Positions 1 to 6,306 of a DNA stretch of 20,190 nt are shown piece after piece. The translations under genes were made by a program, and so were the position numbers. Numbering within the stretch: the first letter of the stretch is position 1; every line of letters starts with the position of its first letter. Source of the stretch: Planctomycetia bacterium (lineage in GTDB: Bacteria > Planctomycetota > Phycisphaerae > Phycisphaerales > UBA1924); contig SXOY01000347.1 of the NCBI GenBank assembly GCA_005776545.1, forward strand, positions 1 through 20,190, written 5' to 3'. The notes beneath the pieces are model-generated. The model was not told the origin of the DNA. It saw only the letters and a program-made list of their open reading frames with translations, and did not search any database.

Positions 1-84
1 ATTTTCGCGGCAGCCCTCGCAGTCTGGGTCGTCACTCCCCTGGTTATCTCTGCCATCGTCTTCAACAGGAGATCGCCGATATGA
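1..84 (+). CDS. C-terminal end of a membrane permease, probably NosY (partial)
   Basis: The open frame entering the window encodes 27 residues, a hydrophobic segment (AVWVVTPLVISAIVF) followed by a short basic tail (NRRSPI), and stops at a TGA that overlaps the ATG of the next gene (ATGA). This is how the last helix of an ABC-2 type permease ends. In nos clusters the permease NosY usually sits directly before or near NosL, so NosY, the membrane part of the NosDFY system that matures the copper centre of nitrous oxide reductase, is the best guess. The identification rests mainly on the neighbour and the hydrophobic tail. Any other membrane protein would fit the residues equally well. Confidence 0.5.
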   Translation: MFAAALAVWVVTPLVISAIVFNRRSPI

Positions 85-587
85 CTCGCGCTTCTCTGGC
101 CATTCTCGCCGGCGTTGTCACTCTTGCGTTCTCACCTGCATGTCACCGTGATGACATCTCCGGCCCCCCTTCACTTCGCCTCGGCCTTGACCTGTGCATC
201 GGTTGCGGGATGCTGATCATGGAAGACCAAAGCTCCTGCTCGCTTCTGGTTACACAAGATGGTGACCGAACCTATCTGCATTTCGACGACCCCGGTTGCC
301 TGCTCGATTACCGCGCAGACAACCCTTCCACAGCAATTGTCGACCAATTCGTTCACGACTATCACTCGCGTCAATGGTTGACCGCAACTAACGCCAGCTA
401 CCTCGTCGGTGTCGAGAAAACTCTCTCAACACCGATGGGTTCTGGAATCGTCGCCTTTGCATCATCAACCGCAGCAAATGCTCAACGCACAACCTCCGGC
501 GGAGACGTCCTCAAATTTGAACAACTCGCCAGCATTCGCCGTGCATGGCGAGAAACTCAACGCGCTCGATCTTCGGGTACCCCATAA
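81..587 (+). CDS. nosL: NosL-like copper-binding lipoprotein
   Basis: This 168-aa protein is the accessory lipoprotein that delivers Cu(I) for building the copper centre of nitrous oxide reductase. A hydrophobic signal segment (residues 5-18) ends in a lipobox-like SPAC with Cys21, which would be acylated and held at the outer face of the membrane. The family signature follows: C39-I-G-C42-G-M44 (copper ligands in known NosL), FDDPGCLLDY (68-77), and the region DYHSRQWLTATNASYLVG with TPMGSGIVAFAS (93-128). The last 30 residues are polar and variable. The ATG overlaps the stop of the upstream permease, and an AGGAG (67-71) lies 9 bases before it, supporting this start and translational coupling. 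The lipobox is imperfect (Ser in place of Leu at -3), but the family call is secure. Confidence 0.88.
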   Translation: MTRASLAILAGVVTLAFSPACHRDDISGPPSLRLGLDLCIGCGMLIMEDQSSCSLLVTQDGDRTYLHFDDPGCLLDYRADNPSTAIVDQFVHDYHSRQWLTATNASYLVGVEKTLSTPMGSGIVAFASSTAANAQRTTSGGDVLKFEQLASIRRAWRETQRARSSGTP

Positions 588-630
588 CACCTCTCACTCT
601 TGATTTGTCACATCACCAAAGGAGCACGAT

Positions 631-1092
631 ATGTTCTCACAAACCGTCGAATATGCCTTACGAGCCATGATGTACCTGGCTTCGCTTGATGGCACACCGG
701 TAACCAGTGAACGCATCGCCGAGAATACGCGTGTTCCGGCGGGCTACCTCTCCAAGGTCATGCGCGACCTGGTGCTGGGAAATCTCGTGACCTCATATCG
801 CGGTCCTCGCGGCGGCTTTGCTCTGGTCTCTAAGCCCGATGCAATCACCATGCTCGATGTCGTCGGCGCAGTTGACCCCATCCGTCGAATTCACAAATGC
901 CCGATCGATAATCCAAATCACATGAACCTCTGCCCACTGCACCGTCGCCTCGACGATGCCCTCGCGGAAATCGAACGTTCGTTCCGCACAGTCACACTCG
1001 CAGAGATGCTCGCCGCAGGCAGCATTCCTGTTCAACTAGATCTTCCTGTTCAGCCCGTCAACTCAACATCTCAACATACGAACCCTCGATGA
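631..1092 (+). CDS. Rrf2-family transcriptional regulator, NsrR-like
   Basis: This 153-aa DNA-binding regulator starts with the typical Rrf2 winged helix: MFSQTVEYALRAMMYLA, the recognition region RVPAGYLSKVMRDL (35-47), and the wing GPRGGFALV (58-66). The ligand region carries Cys90 and Cys101 (HKCPID...NLCPLHRRLDDA). Classic NsrR and IscR use three cysteines for an iron-sulfur cluster. Only two are present here with CX10C spacing, so a third ligand would have to be another residue such as His97, Asp or Asn. Position between nosL and ric suggests a nitric-oxide-responsive repressor of this cluster, as for NsrR, which is inference. AAAGGAG (618-624) six bases before the ATG fixes the start. 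No operator could be identified. Confidence 0.85.
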   Translation: MFSQTVEYALRAMMYLASLDGTPVTSERIAENTRVPAGYLSKVMRDLVLGNLVTSYRGPRGGFALVSKPDAITMLDVVGAVDPIRRIHKCPIDNPNHMNLCPLHRRLDDALAEIERSFRTVTLAEMLAAGSIPVQLDLPVQPVNSTSQHTNPR

Positions 1093-1138
1093 TCACTTTT
1101 CAGTTCCTCTTCTTTCTTCACATGTAAAGGACCCTGTC

Positions 1139-1861
1139 ATGGCCGAACTCACAACCCTGTCCGCAAAAACCGTTGGTCAGCTTGTTGCAGAACGCCCGGA
1201 ACGCGCTCGCGTCTTCGAACAGGTCGGAATCGACTATTGCTGCGGCGGTCGAAACTGCCTCGAAGATGCCTGTGCCAAAAAAGGCGTGGATGTTCAACGA
1301 GTTCTCTCGATGCTCGCAGCATCAGATGCCGTGCCACCAACCAATACCGACCCAGACTGGAGAACCGCACCTCTGTCACAACTCGTCCAGAACATCGAAT
1401 CCACCCATCACCGCTTCATGCGAGATGAACTGCAAAGAACATCGGCGTTGATCAAAAAAGTTGCAACTGCGCATGGAGCTCATCGCCCGGCGTTACGGGA
1501 GTTAGAGCAGGTGTTTGAGGGCTTCACCAATGACCTTCTGTCTCATATGTACAAAGAGGAAGTCGTGCTTTTCCCATGGATACGCGCTATCGAATCGCAG
1601 CCCGGCCAAACCGTGTCCGGCACCGATTCGCTCGATATGCCGATCCGCGCAATGATGCACGACCACGATGATGCGGGCAACCACCTCAAGATCATGCGAG
1701 ACCTGATGGATGACTACGTACCGCCGCTGGATGCGTGCGGAACTTACCGCGTGATGCTCTCAGCACTTCAGGGCATTGAAACTGACCTGCATCTTCACGT
1801 CCACAAAGAAAACAACATCCTGTTCCCCAGAGCCTTGTCCTTGGCCTCCATTCATGCCTGA
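1139..1861 (+). CDS. ric: Iron-sulfur cluster repair di-iron protein RIC (YtfE/ScdA/DnrN family)
   Basis: This 240-aa cytoplasmic protein belongs to the family that repairs iron-sulfur clusters damaged by nitric oxide or peroxide. The N-terminal ScdA_N domain (about 5-60) has the signature GIDYCCGG (30-37) after an ERARVFEQ helix. The C-terminal hemerythrin-like four-helix domain supplies the di-iron ligands: H90/H91 (ESTHHRFMRDE), H136 with E140 (SHMYKEEVVLFPW), H174/H176 and H182 (MMHDHDDAGNHL), and H218, H220, H222 with E224 (DLHLHVHKENNILFP). The length is normal for the family. AAAGGA (1126-1131) is 7 bases before the ATG. It lies 46 bases after the Rrf2 gene on the same strand, matching the frequent pairing of NO-sensing regulators with ric. 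Confidence 0.93.
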   Translation: MAELTTLSAKTVGQLVAERPERARVFEQVGIDYCCGGRNCLEDACAKKGVDVQRVLSMLAASDAVPPTNTDPDWRTAPLSQLVQNIESTHHRFMRDELQRTSALIKKVATAHGAHRPALRELEQVFEGFTNDLLSHMYKEEVVLFPWIRAIESQPGQTVSGTDSLDMPIRAMMHDHDDAGNHLKIMRDLMDDYVPPLDACGTYRVMLSALQGIETDLHLHVHKENNILFPRALSLASIHA

Positions 1862-1912
1862 ATTCTCATTGTCATCACATTGCCAACGTTTTTCACGCTC
1901 AGATAGCTGCTT

Positions 1913-2359
1913 ATGATGTACAACTTCCTGGTCATTCTCCATCTTCTAGGCTCAGCAACGTGGATCGGCGGACACGTTGTCCTTGTGCGAGTAGTACTTC
2001 CCGCAGCATTGCGAGAAAACGACCCCAGGCGAGTCACGGAATTCGAAACCGGCTTCTCAAAAATTGGCTTGGCCGCCATCGTCATTCAAATCGTGACAGG
2101 CCTTTTCCTTGCCAAACATCGATTCGGTACGTGGGGTGACATCTTCACACAATCAACACAAGCGTCGCATCTTGTGCTCACCAAGCTAGCTCTGCTGGGG
2201 ATTACCTTCGCAATCGCGGCAGATGCATCACTGCGAATCCTGCCTCGTCTCGATCAATCCAAAATGCGGGCATTTGTCCTCCACGCCTGGGCAACCACCA
2301 TACTCGCGATACTCATGCTCGTAGCAGGCGCTGCTGTACGACTTGGCGGTCTTTTTTGA
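1913..2359 (+). CDS. CopD-like small integral membrane protein
   Basis: This 148-aa protein is almost entirely membrane embedded. Four hydrophobic helices can be seen at about residues 4-30 (LVILHLLGSATWIGGHVVLV), 51-68, 87-107 and 122-144. The first helix carries His9 and His21 in the pattern HLLGSATWIGGH, typical of the CopD/DUF2269-like family, in which conserved histidines may bind haem or copper. CopD relatives are common near nitric-oxide and copper respiration genes, so a role in electron transfer or metal handling next to nosL/ric is plausible but not shown. Two consecutive ATGs (1913, 1916) are possible starts and neither has a clear ribosome site. The gene follows ric after 51 bases. 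Confidence 0.65.
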   Translation: MMYNFLVILHLLGSATWIGGHVVLVRVVLPAALRENDPRRVTEFETGFSKIGLAAIVIQIVTGLFLAKHRFGTWGDIFTQSTQASHLVLTKLALLGITFAIAADASLRILPRLDQSKMRAFVLHAWATTILAILMLVAGAAVRLGGLF

Positions 2360-2374
2360 TAGGAGTGCACTTCG

Positions 2375-2914
2375 ATGACCAAAGAGCACCATGACGCCGC
2401 CCTGTTTTCCACCGAACCTGATGCGGCAACCCCGCCCCTGAAACGTCACCAGTCATTGCGGCCACTCTCGCGTGAACACATGTGCGGTTTGATCCAAGCT
2501 CGAAACCTCCAGGCAGCAGCATCAGCAGATGAGCCGACCCGTACCCGCACCCTCGCCGAATTCACCCGTATCTGGAAAAGTGAACTCGACCAGCATTTCG
2601 CCGACGAAGAGCGTCTGCTCCTCCCGCTGATCAACTCCCCTCAGCTGAAGCAACGCCTGCTGGACGAACACCGTGTCCTGCGCGACCTGGTTGGTCAAAT
2701 CCAATGCCAACCGGACCAAGTCTCCCAGAGGCCCGAGCTTCTCGAGACCCTCGGTACATTCCTGCACAATCACATCCGCTGGGAAGAACGCGTCCTCTTC
2801 GAAACAATCCAACACGACCACCCCGATTCCCTCGCCCTCATGATGCTCGAATCCAACCTCATCGAACAACTTCGACCTGGCGCCCGACCAAGATCAAGTT
2901 TGACCCACCGCTGA
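2375..2914 (+). CDS. Hemerythrin-like domain protein
   Basis: This 179-aa soluble protein has ligands spaced as in hemerythrin-like four-helix bundles: H35 (LSREHMCGL), H74 and E78 (DQHFADEERLLLPLI), H99 (LLDEHRVLRDL), and H131/H133 with E137 (LHNHIRWEERVLFE). Relatives bind a non-haem di-iron site and sense or carry O2 or NO. The last 25 residues (RPGARPRSSLTHR) are a basic, disordered tail. AGGAG (2361-2365) lies 9 bases before the ATG and only 15 bases separate it from the CopD-like gene, so the two are almost certainly co-transcribed. With RIC it makes two di-iron proteins in one NO-linked cluster. It is distinct from RIC because it lacks the DYCCGG N-terminal domain. This is the last gene before the mobile element. 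Confidence 0.85.
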   Translation: MTKEHHDAALFSTEPDAATPPLKRHQSLRPLSREHMCGLIQARNLQAAASADEPTRTRTLAEFTRIWKSELDQHFADEERLLLPLINSPQLKQRLLDEHRVLRDLVGQIQCQPDQVSQRPELLETLGTFLHNHIRWEERVLFETIQHDHPDSLALMMLESNLIEQLRPGARPRSSLTHR

Positions 2915-2967
2915 ATTCCACAATCCACGAAACCGCAAATCAACCGATGCGGCCACCCCAAAAACGA

Positions 2968-2997
2968 CAACACCTTGCACGAATATGCAAGGTGTTG
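2968..2997 (-). terminator. Rho-independent terminator, probably the native terminator of tRNA-Val
   Basis: A perfect 12-bp inverted repeat (CAACACCTTGCA / TGCAAGGTGTTG) encloses a 6-base loop. Read on the minus strand the hairpin is followed by TCGTTTTTGG, a short U-tract. On the plus strand no U-tract follows, so it is oriented for minus-strand transcription. It ends 6 bases from the left att core. Before the element inserted, tRNA-Val (minus) would have ended exactly there, so this is best read as the tRNA's original terminator, now stranded about 7 kb away. Confidence 0.7.
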
Positions 2998-3002
2998 ACC
3001 AA

Positions 3003-3015
3003 TGGGCGATACTGG
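3003..3015 (+). repeat. Left attachment core (displaced copy of tRNA-Val 3' end)
   Basis: TGGGCGATACTGG is identical to 9931-9943, which complements the discriminator base, the acceptor 3' strand and the T-stem 3' strand of tRNA-Val. Identity stops at the T-loop: three differing bases are followed by a shared CGAAC. There is no further tRNA structure on either side, so this is an att remnant and not a second tRNA. Confidence 0.85.
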
Positions 3016-3295
3016 AAGCGAACTACCCCAGTTTCCTGCGGGAAATTCGATAGATTCGGAAACAGCCGTCAACAAATCCGTCAACATTGGGACCGCTTCC
3101 GGCGATTCTGTGACCCCCACGCCCCCCACCGATCCCGATTTGGCGGCGATCATCGCGGCATGGTCTGACCTGCCCCCGGCAGTGCGGCTGGGAATCGCGG
3201 CAATGGTCAAGGCTGCAACGCCCCCACAGGCTGCGGGAGCGGTTGCGGCACAAGTCAAATTCTCAAACAGGAAGGCAACGCATGGAACGGATTGA
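3005..3295 (+). CDS. Detached C-terminal tail of the element integrase (completed in the circular form)
   Basis: The frame running from the att core to the stop at 3293-3295 starts GDTGSELPQF, and the integrase reads VGDTG across the other core in the same frame. Joining the two cores, as excision would, gives an uninterrupted integrase of 523 residues ending in this tail. The tail contains PDLAAIIAAWSDLPPAVRLG (about residues 45-64 of the segment), which I recall from memory as a common ending of planctomycete integrases. In the integrated state there is no convincing ribosome site before the ATG at 3002 (it follows TTGACCA), so the segment is probably not translated alone. Its stop overlaps the start of the next gene at 3282. 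Confidence 0.7.
   Translation, partial: GDTGSELPQFPAGNSIDSETAVNKSVNIGTASGDSVTPTPPTDPDLAAIIAAWSDLPPAVRLGIAAMVKAATPPQAAGAVAAQVKFSNRKATHGTD
3066..3086 (+). repeat. Left arm repeat, putative integrase/excisionase arm site
   Basis: Two copies of CCGTCAACA separated by AAT (12-bp period). The whole 21 bp is identical to 9798-9818. It begins 51 bases inside the left core. The two copies are read in different codon frames (VNKSVN here, PSTNPST at the other end), so the conservation is at the DNA level. The layout is that expected for arm-type binding sites of a tyrosine integrase or its directionality factor. Confidence 0.6.
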
Positions 3296-3494
3296 AGTGG
3301 TAGACGGACCAACACTGGCGGCGGTCTTGAAACGGATCGGCAGCGGAGTGGTGTTGACGATTGGCGGCAACGATGTGGCGGTACTGGTGCGCCCCGAAGA
3401 TCTTACCGGCGCGGCAACTGCGTACCTACTGGAAGCGTTGAACGTGGACCTGTCCGCATTGCTGGCAAGTTTGCCCGCAACCCCCGCCAAATAG
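3282..3494 (+). CDS. Small protein of unknown function (70 aa)
   Basis: The start at 3282 is chosen because AGGAAGG (3269-3275) sits 6 bases before it; an upstream in-frame ATG at 3243 lacks such a site. The protein begins MERIEVVDGPTLAAVLKRIG. The segment GSGVVLTIGGNDVAVLVRPED weakly resembles the strand region of Phd/YefM-type antitoxins, which read roughly 'itrhgkpvAvLv.ped'. No partner toxin is adjacent, so this is only a resemblance. Its start lies inside the integrase tail, showing translational coupling to that frame, and it would be expressed with the integrase in the circular element. No cysteines, signal peptide or membrane segment are visible. Confidence 0.6.
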   Translation: MERIEVVDGPTLAAVLKRIGSGVVLTIGGNDVAVLVRPEDLTGAATAYLLEALNVDLSALLASLPATPAK

Positions 3495-3499
3495 CCCCC

Positions 3500-3517
3500 A
3501 ACCCCCCGATGGGGGTT
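3500..3517 (+). terminator. Short GC hairpin between two element genes
   Basis: AACCCCC and GGGGGTT pair around a CGAT loop, followed by TCGTGAATC. The tail is poor in T, so this may be a weak attenuator or an mRNA-processing hairpin, not a full terminator. It lies directly after the stop of the 70-aa gene and 15 bases before the ribosome site of the next gene. Confidence 0.4.
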
Positions 3518-3546
3518 TCGTGAATCGACATAGGAGGGTATGCGGC

Positions 3547-4170
3547 ATGAGGTTCGATGAATTGTTTTCAGACCCCCGGCACTATCGCGGTGACTGCCGG
3601 CTGATGCGGACGGCGATCCGGCGTGGGTGGTTAGATGCTGCCCCTCAAGAGGATCGGGATGCACTGCTGGCGCGGTTTGAGCAAGCGATCGGTGAACGCG
3701 ATGCGGCGGGTTTCGTTTCTTCTACTCAAGAATGCCGCGCGATCCTGGCGCGGGCGTGGGCGATGATCGCGGTAGTGGCAGTAGACCAGCGCGATGAGCG
3801 GCGGGAGTTCTACGCGCGAATCGCTGGCGTGGCAATTTGGACGGGTGGGCGACCCCGCGAACGGCGGCACGTTGGCGACTACCCCACGCGGCTGGATGCC
3901 AACGAACTGCGCCGACGAGCAATCGCCGAAGGGATCGACCTGCGGACCCTCAAGACTGTCACGGTGGGCGGCGATGCAAAGCTGGACCCCGCACGAGCGG
4001 GAGAACGGATTGCCCTAGCGGTTACCCCAGATGCCCGATACGGCTGGCGGGTCTGGCTGGTGTGCCCCGATTGCGGAAGTCGGCGGGTGCATCTATTTCC
4101 GATCCGGGTAGGGTTTCGGTGCCGGAAGTGCGCGAGAATCGGCCACACCGGTTCTATCCACCCCGTTTGA
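3547..4170 (+). CDS. Zinc-ribbon protein of unknown function (207 aa)
   Basis: The ATG at 3547 is preferred to the upstream GTG at 3520 because AGGAGGG (3532-3538) is 8 bases before it. The C-terminal 40 residues form a clear zinc ribbon: C173-PD-C176 and C192-RK-C195, with WRVWLVCPDCGSRRVHLF before and FRCRKCARIGH after. The N-terminal half is helical and charged (LARFEQAIGERD, QRDERREFYARIAG), followed by a basic stretch GGRPRERRHVGDYP (100-113). I do not recognise the N-terminal family. The zinc ribbon and basic surface suggest nucleic-acid binding. Its 3' end overlaps the convergent membrane gene by 17 bases. In the circular form it would be the fourth gene of the XRE-int unit. In the integrated form no promoter was found for it. 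Confidence 0.7.
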   Translation: MRFDELFSDPRHYRGDCRLMRTAIRRGWLDAAPQEDRDALLARFEQAIGERDAAGFVSSTQECRAILARAWAMIAVVAVDQRDERREFYARIAGVAIWTGGRPRERRHVGDYPTRLDANELRRRAIAEGIDLRTLKTVTVGGDAKLDPARAGERIALAVTPDARYGWRVWLVCPDCGSRRVHLFPIRVGFRCRKCARIGHTGSIHPV

Positions 4171-4489
4171 ACGCGCCAAATGCTGACAAGAGATACAGGA
4201 ATATCCAAAGCAGGTTCAACACGATGAAGACTACCGCAAGGAAATACACCAAGCGGGTATGCTTGCGAATATGGCGTAACTCGTCGTGGATCAGTTGAAG
4301 TTTCTCGGAATCCGATGTTGCTTTTGGAGTAGGCGGTACATCGCCTTCCGGTGCAATATCAAATCCTGCTACCCGATGACCATCATTGACAGCCTTGATT
4401 TTTGCATTGCGAAGGTTGCTCGCATTCATCACAACTTTGTAATACTGGCTGGTCTTCTTGTCTTCGCAATCGATTTCAAAGTCTGGCAT
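4154..4489 (-). CDS. Small membrane-anchored protein of unknown function (111 aa)
   Basis: This is the only minus-strand gene of the element. The start is supported by GGAGG, 4 bases before the ATG. The protein has a soluble N-terminal part (1-50: MPDFEIDCED...YYKVVMNASNLRNAKIKAVNDGHRVAGFDI), a Pro/Asp-rich linker (50-62), a charged helix (KLQLIHDELRHIRKHTRL) and one transmembrane helix (80-102: VYFLAVVFIVLNLLWIFLYLL) near the C-terminus. The N-terminal pattern, in which alternating strands and 'A..A...GHRV' follow one another, recalls short planctomycete proteins of unknown role. The topology would leave the domain in the cytoplasm. It is oriented against its neighbours, so it is probably expressed on its own, as cargo or superinfection-exclusion-type genes often are. 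That role is speculation. Confidence 0.65.
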   Translation of the reverse strand: MPDFEIDCEDKKTSQYYKVVMNASNLRNAKIKAVNDGHRVAGFDIAPEGDVPPTPKATSDSEKLQLIHDELRHIRKHTRLVYFLAVVFIVLNLLWIFLYLLSAFGAFKRGG

Positions 4490-4604
4490 AGAACCTCCAG
4501 GGGATGCCGCATGATAACAACTTGTTGTTTGTAGTGTGTTGCGGGTCCACCGGGCACATAATTAGGCAACGGGTAGCGGGCTGATCCCCCGCGAACGGAT
4601 CGGG
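4490..4604. promoter_or_regulatory. Divergent intergenic region with AACAAcTTGTT palindrome
   Basis: These 115 bases separate the minus-strand membrane gene from the 416-aa gene and should hold promoters for both. An 11-bp palindrome AACAA-c-TTGTT lies at 4516-4526. A -10-like CATAAT at 4556-4561 has no good -35 at 17 bases. A GCGGG/CCCGC hairpin precedes the 416-aa gene. None of these is strong enough to call a promoter. Confidence 0.3.
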
Positions 4605-5855
4605 ATGGTCTTGGCTTCACTCGCACAAGACCTTCCCGACCGACCCACGATTGCGAGTGACACAATGCCAAAGCCACCAAAGGGAAAGCCGGAATCCCGT
4701 ACGAAACCAAGCAAGCCTAAGACTCCCCCAGAAGTCCCACCCACCACGGGGAAAGCACTACCCGTTACCGTTGCCAAAGCGATGGCGCGACACGCGGAAC
4801 AGGTACTCGCAAGGGACGCGAAGTTACTTGCCGATCCAGATATTCAAGCCGGTATCAAACAGAGTCAGAAGTTTGAAGCCGCCCGACTTGCTGCCAGTGC
4901 TGCCGCTTTGCCATTTAAAACCGCATTCGACAACTTGGTTGCGGCAAATCCAAACGGTTGCGAATCTGGTTCCGAAACCTCAAAACAATTTGCGGCACTG
5001 CGATTTGCCATTGAAGATGCCACAATGAGAACTTTCACGCAGCATGGTTTTACGTTGTCACAGTCTACGACTCAAAGTAATGACAACCCCGAAGAGGGGC
5101 GGCTGTGGTTCGATGAACAGGGGCATTTGAATCAGTCGGGGCCTGTCCCGCTGTCCCGATACTTGGGAGAGTTGTCGAATCAATTGCAACTATTTCTGAT
5201 GCGGCTAGATTCGTGCGAACGAAACAACGCGGGCGACTATCTGCTGCGGGATTCACGGGCTGGCACCTTGAGTGGAATGCGGGTGCTGTGGGATAACGTT
5301 GTGCTGTTGTGCCAAACAAGCGTCGTCAGAACGCTTCCGGACTTAACGTTAGAACAGAATGAGGCTAGGAAGCGCGGTAGCGTTCTTGTAATTGAAACTG
5401 GACCGACTCGCAATATGCAACCGTTAGCCGATGCCTTGCGGCAACTGTTGTTCTCGATTCTCTACAAAGCGGATGGAAGCTGGGTGAGTGAAATTCCATC
5501 GGCCACGGTCGGCAAGATTCGGACGATCGGTGCCGAACTTCCGCAACATCGTGCGGCGTGCGAGCAATCGGAAGGCGTTGAAGGGCTGAACCCCCACAAC
5601 TTAGACGACACAAAGCGCAGTGATGCTGCTCAATTGAGAAACACAGCTATCCACACGTTGTCGAATCGAAACTACGACACAGACTATCGACCTGCGTCCG
5701 CTTTCAAAAAGGGAATGGCCCCCCGACTGCGCCAAGCGGCATCGCGGAATCGCAAGTCCAAACGCGTCAAAACGCGCCAGATTGACGGCGTTGTGTGCTA
5801 CTCGGTTGCCGATGTGCGGCAGTGGTGGCCTTCCGAAGCTCCGAAAGAAACGTGA
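4605..5855 (+). CDS. Element-borne protein of unknown function with HTH-like C-terminus (416 aa)
   Basis: I do not recognise the family. The N-terminus is low complexity and basic/proline rich (MPKPPKGKPESRTKPSKPKT after residue 20), followed by an alanine-rich helical region (50-110), a central region with LSRYLGELSNQLQLFLMRLD and LSGMRVLWDNVVLLCQTSVV, and a C-terminal basic segment (RNRKSKRVKTRQIDGV). It ends with VVCYSVADVRQWWP, which resembles the end of an excisionase/MerR-type winged helix where a peptide strand is followed by 'DVR.WW'. It may therefore bind DNA through the C-terminus. The start is uncertain: ATG 4605 follows GGATCGGG, and ATG 4665 (residue 21) begins the basic region. 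It is the largest unexplained gene of the element. The stop TGA lies in a 10-bp repeat array. Confidence 0.6.
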   Translation: MVLASLAQDLPDRPTIASDTMPKPPKGKPESRTKPSKPKTPPEVPPTTGKALPVTVAKAMARHAEQVLARDAKLLADPDIQAGIKQSQKFEAARLAASAAALPFKTAFDNLVAANPNGCESGSETSKQFAALRFAIEDATMRTFTQHGFTLSQSTTQSNDNPEEGRLWFDEQGHLNQSGPVPLSRYLGELSNQLQLFLMRLDSCERNNAGDYLLRDSRAGTLSGMRVLWDNVVLLCQTSVVRTLPDLTLEQNEARKRGSVLVIETGPTRNMQPLADALRQLLFSILYKADGSWVSEIPSATVGKIRTIGAELPQHRAACEQSEGVEGLNPHNLDDTKRSDAAQLRNTAIHTLSNRNYDTDYRPASAFKKGMAPRLRQAASRNRKSKRVKTRQIDGVVCYSVADVRQWWPSEAPKET

Positions 5856-5890
5856 ATATCCGTGAGAGAGCGTGAGTATGCGTGAGAAGC
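5851..5890 (+). repeat. Four helically phased 10-bp direct repeats (iteron-like)
   Basis: Four consecutive decamers begin CGTGA at exactly 10-base steps: CGTGAATATC, CGTGAGAGAG, CGTGAGTATG, CGTGAGAAGC. The first overlaps the stop codon of the 416-aa gene. A period of one DNA turn places each CGTGA on the same face. The array sits 46 bases before the excisionase-like and replication genes. It could be the binding array of one of those HTH proteins, or an iteron-type origin of the element. Confidence 0.6.
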
Positions 5891-5936
5891 AGTCAGAACC
5901 TGCACGCCGACTTTTTGGCGCGTCAATGCTTTACGC

Positions 5937-6125
5937 ATGGAAGCAAAACTACTTACGTTGAATGAACTGTCTGAACGCACTGGCCTTCCCGTGGCATGGC
6001 TGCGGCGCGAAGCCGACGCTGGACGATTGCCGTGCATCAATGCGGGTCGGCGCCGAATGTTCCAAATTGCGAGCGTTCTCAAGTCACTTGCACAATTGCA
6101 AAGCAAGGCGGTGCGCCGTGGATAA
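5937..6125 (+). CDS. Excisionase-like helix-turn-helix protein 1 (62 aa)
   Basis: A small single-domain DNA-binding protein of the AlpA/excisionase (HTH_17/MerR-like) type: LLTLNELSERTGLPVAWLRREADAGRLP followed by the wing strand GRRRMFQIASVLKSLAQL. This is the usual pattern 'ltv.elA..tGvs..tirrw...G.lp....gr.r.f...dl..'. Such proteins control excision and the expression of element genes. It is the first gene of an operon whose members overlap: its TAA (6123-6125) lies inside the start region of the next gene. The phased repeat array immediately upstream is a natural candidate for its binding site. A clear Shine-Dalgarno was not seen. Confidence 0.75.
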   Translation: MEAKLLTLNELSERTGLPVAWLRREADAGRLPCINAGRRRMFQIASVLKSLAQLQSKAVRRG

Positions 6126-6306
6126 GACTGCCCCACTGCTGGTCGATCGACGGGAAGCCGCGCGGTTGCTAAGTGTCTCGCCCGGCACGATTGACAACTT
6201 GCGAAATGCTGGCGAACTTCCATCAGTGAAACTGCTGGCGCGTCGCTTGTTCGACGTGGCAGACCTGCGCCGATTTATCGAATCACGGAAGGCGGTGCAA
6301 TCTTGA
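6118..6306 (+). CDS. Excisionase-like helix-turn-helix protein 2 (62 aa)
   Basis: The start is the GTG at 6118, which overlaps the preceding stop (GTGGATAA) and follows AAGGCGG at a good distance. The product has the same length and fold as its upstream neighbour: LLVDRREAARLLSVSPGTIDNLRNAGELP, then LARRLFDVADLRRFIES. The two share the domain plan but few residues, so they are an old pair and not a recent duplication. One may act as excisionase and the other as activator of the replication gene. Its TGA (6304-6306) overlaps the TTG start of that gene. Confidence 0.75.
   Translation: MDKTAPLLVDRREAARLLSVSPGTIDNLRNAGELPSVKLLARRLFDVADLRRFIESRKAVQS

Noticed and set aside
612..630. FNR/CRP-like half sites (TTGAT...ATCA) before the Rrf2 gene
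   Set aside because: The spacing between the half sites is 7 bases instead of the 4 expected for an FNR box, so it is probably chance.
3003..3023. Second tRNA gene at the left border
   Set aside because: Only 13 bases match the tRNA end and no anticodon or D arm is present, so it is an attachment remnant.
2770..3315. Minus-strand open frame of 181 aa spanning the left border
   Set aside because: It crosses the att core and the host terminator hairpin and is antisense to the hemerythrin gene and integrase tail. No ribosome site or recognisable domain.
3282..3494. Toxin-antitoxin module based on Phd-like similarity
   Set aside because: The resemblance covers about 20 residues, and no toxin-like gene lies next to it (the neighbour is a 207-aa zinc-ribbon protein).
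5851..5890. CRISPR array
   Set aside because: The units are 10 bp with no unique spacers and there are no cas genes, so this is a phased binding-site array.
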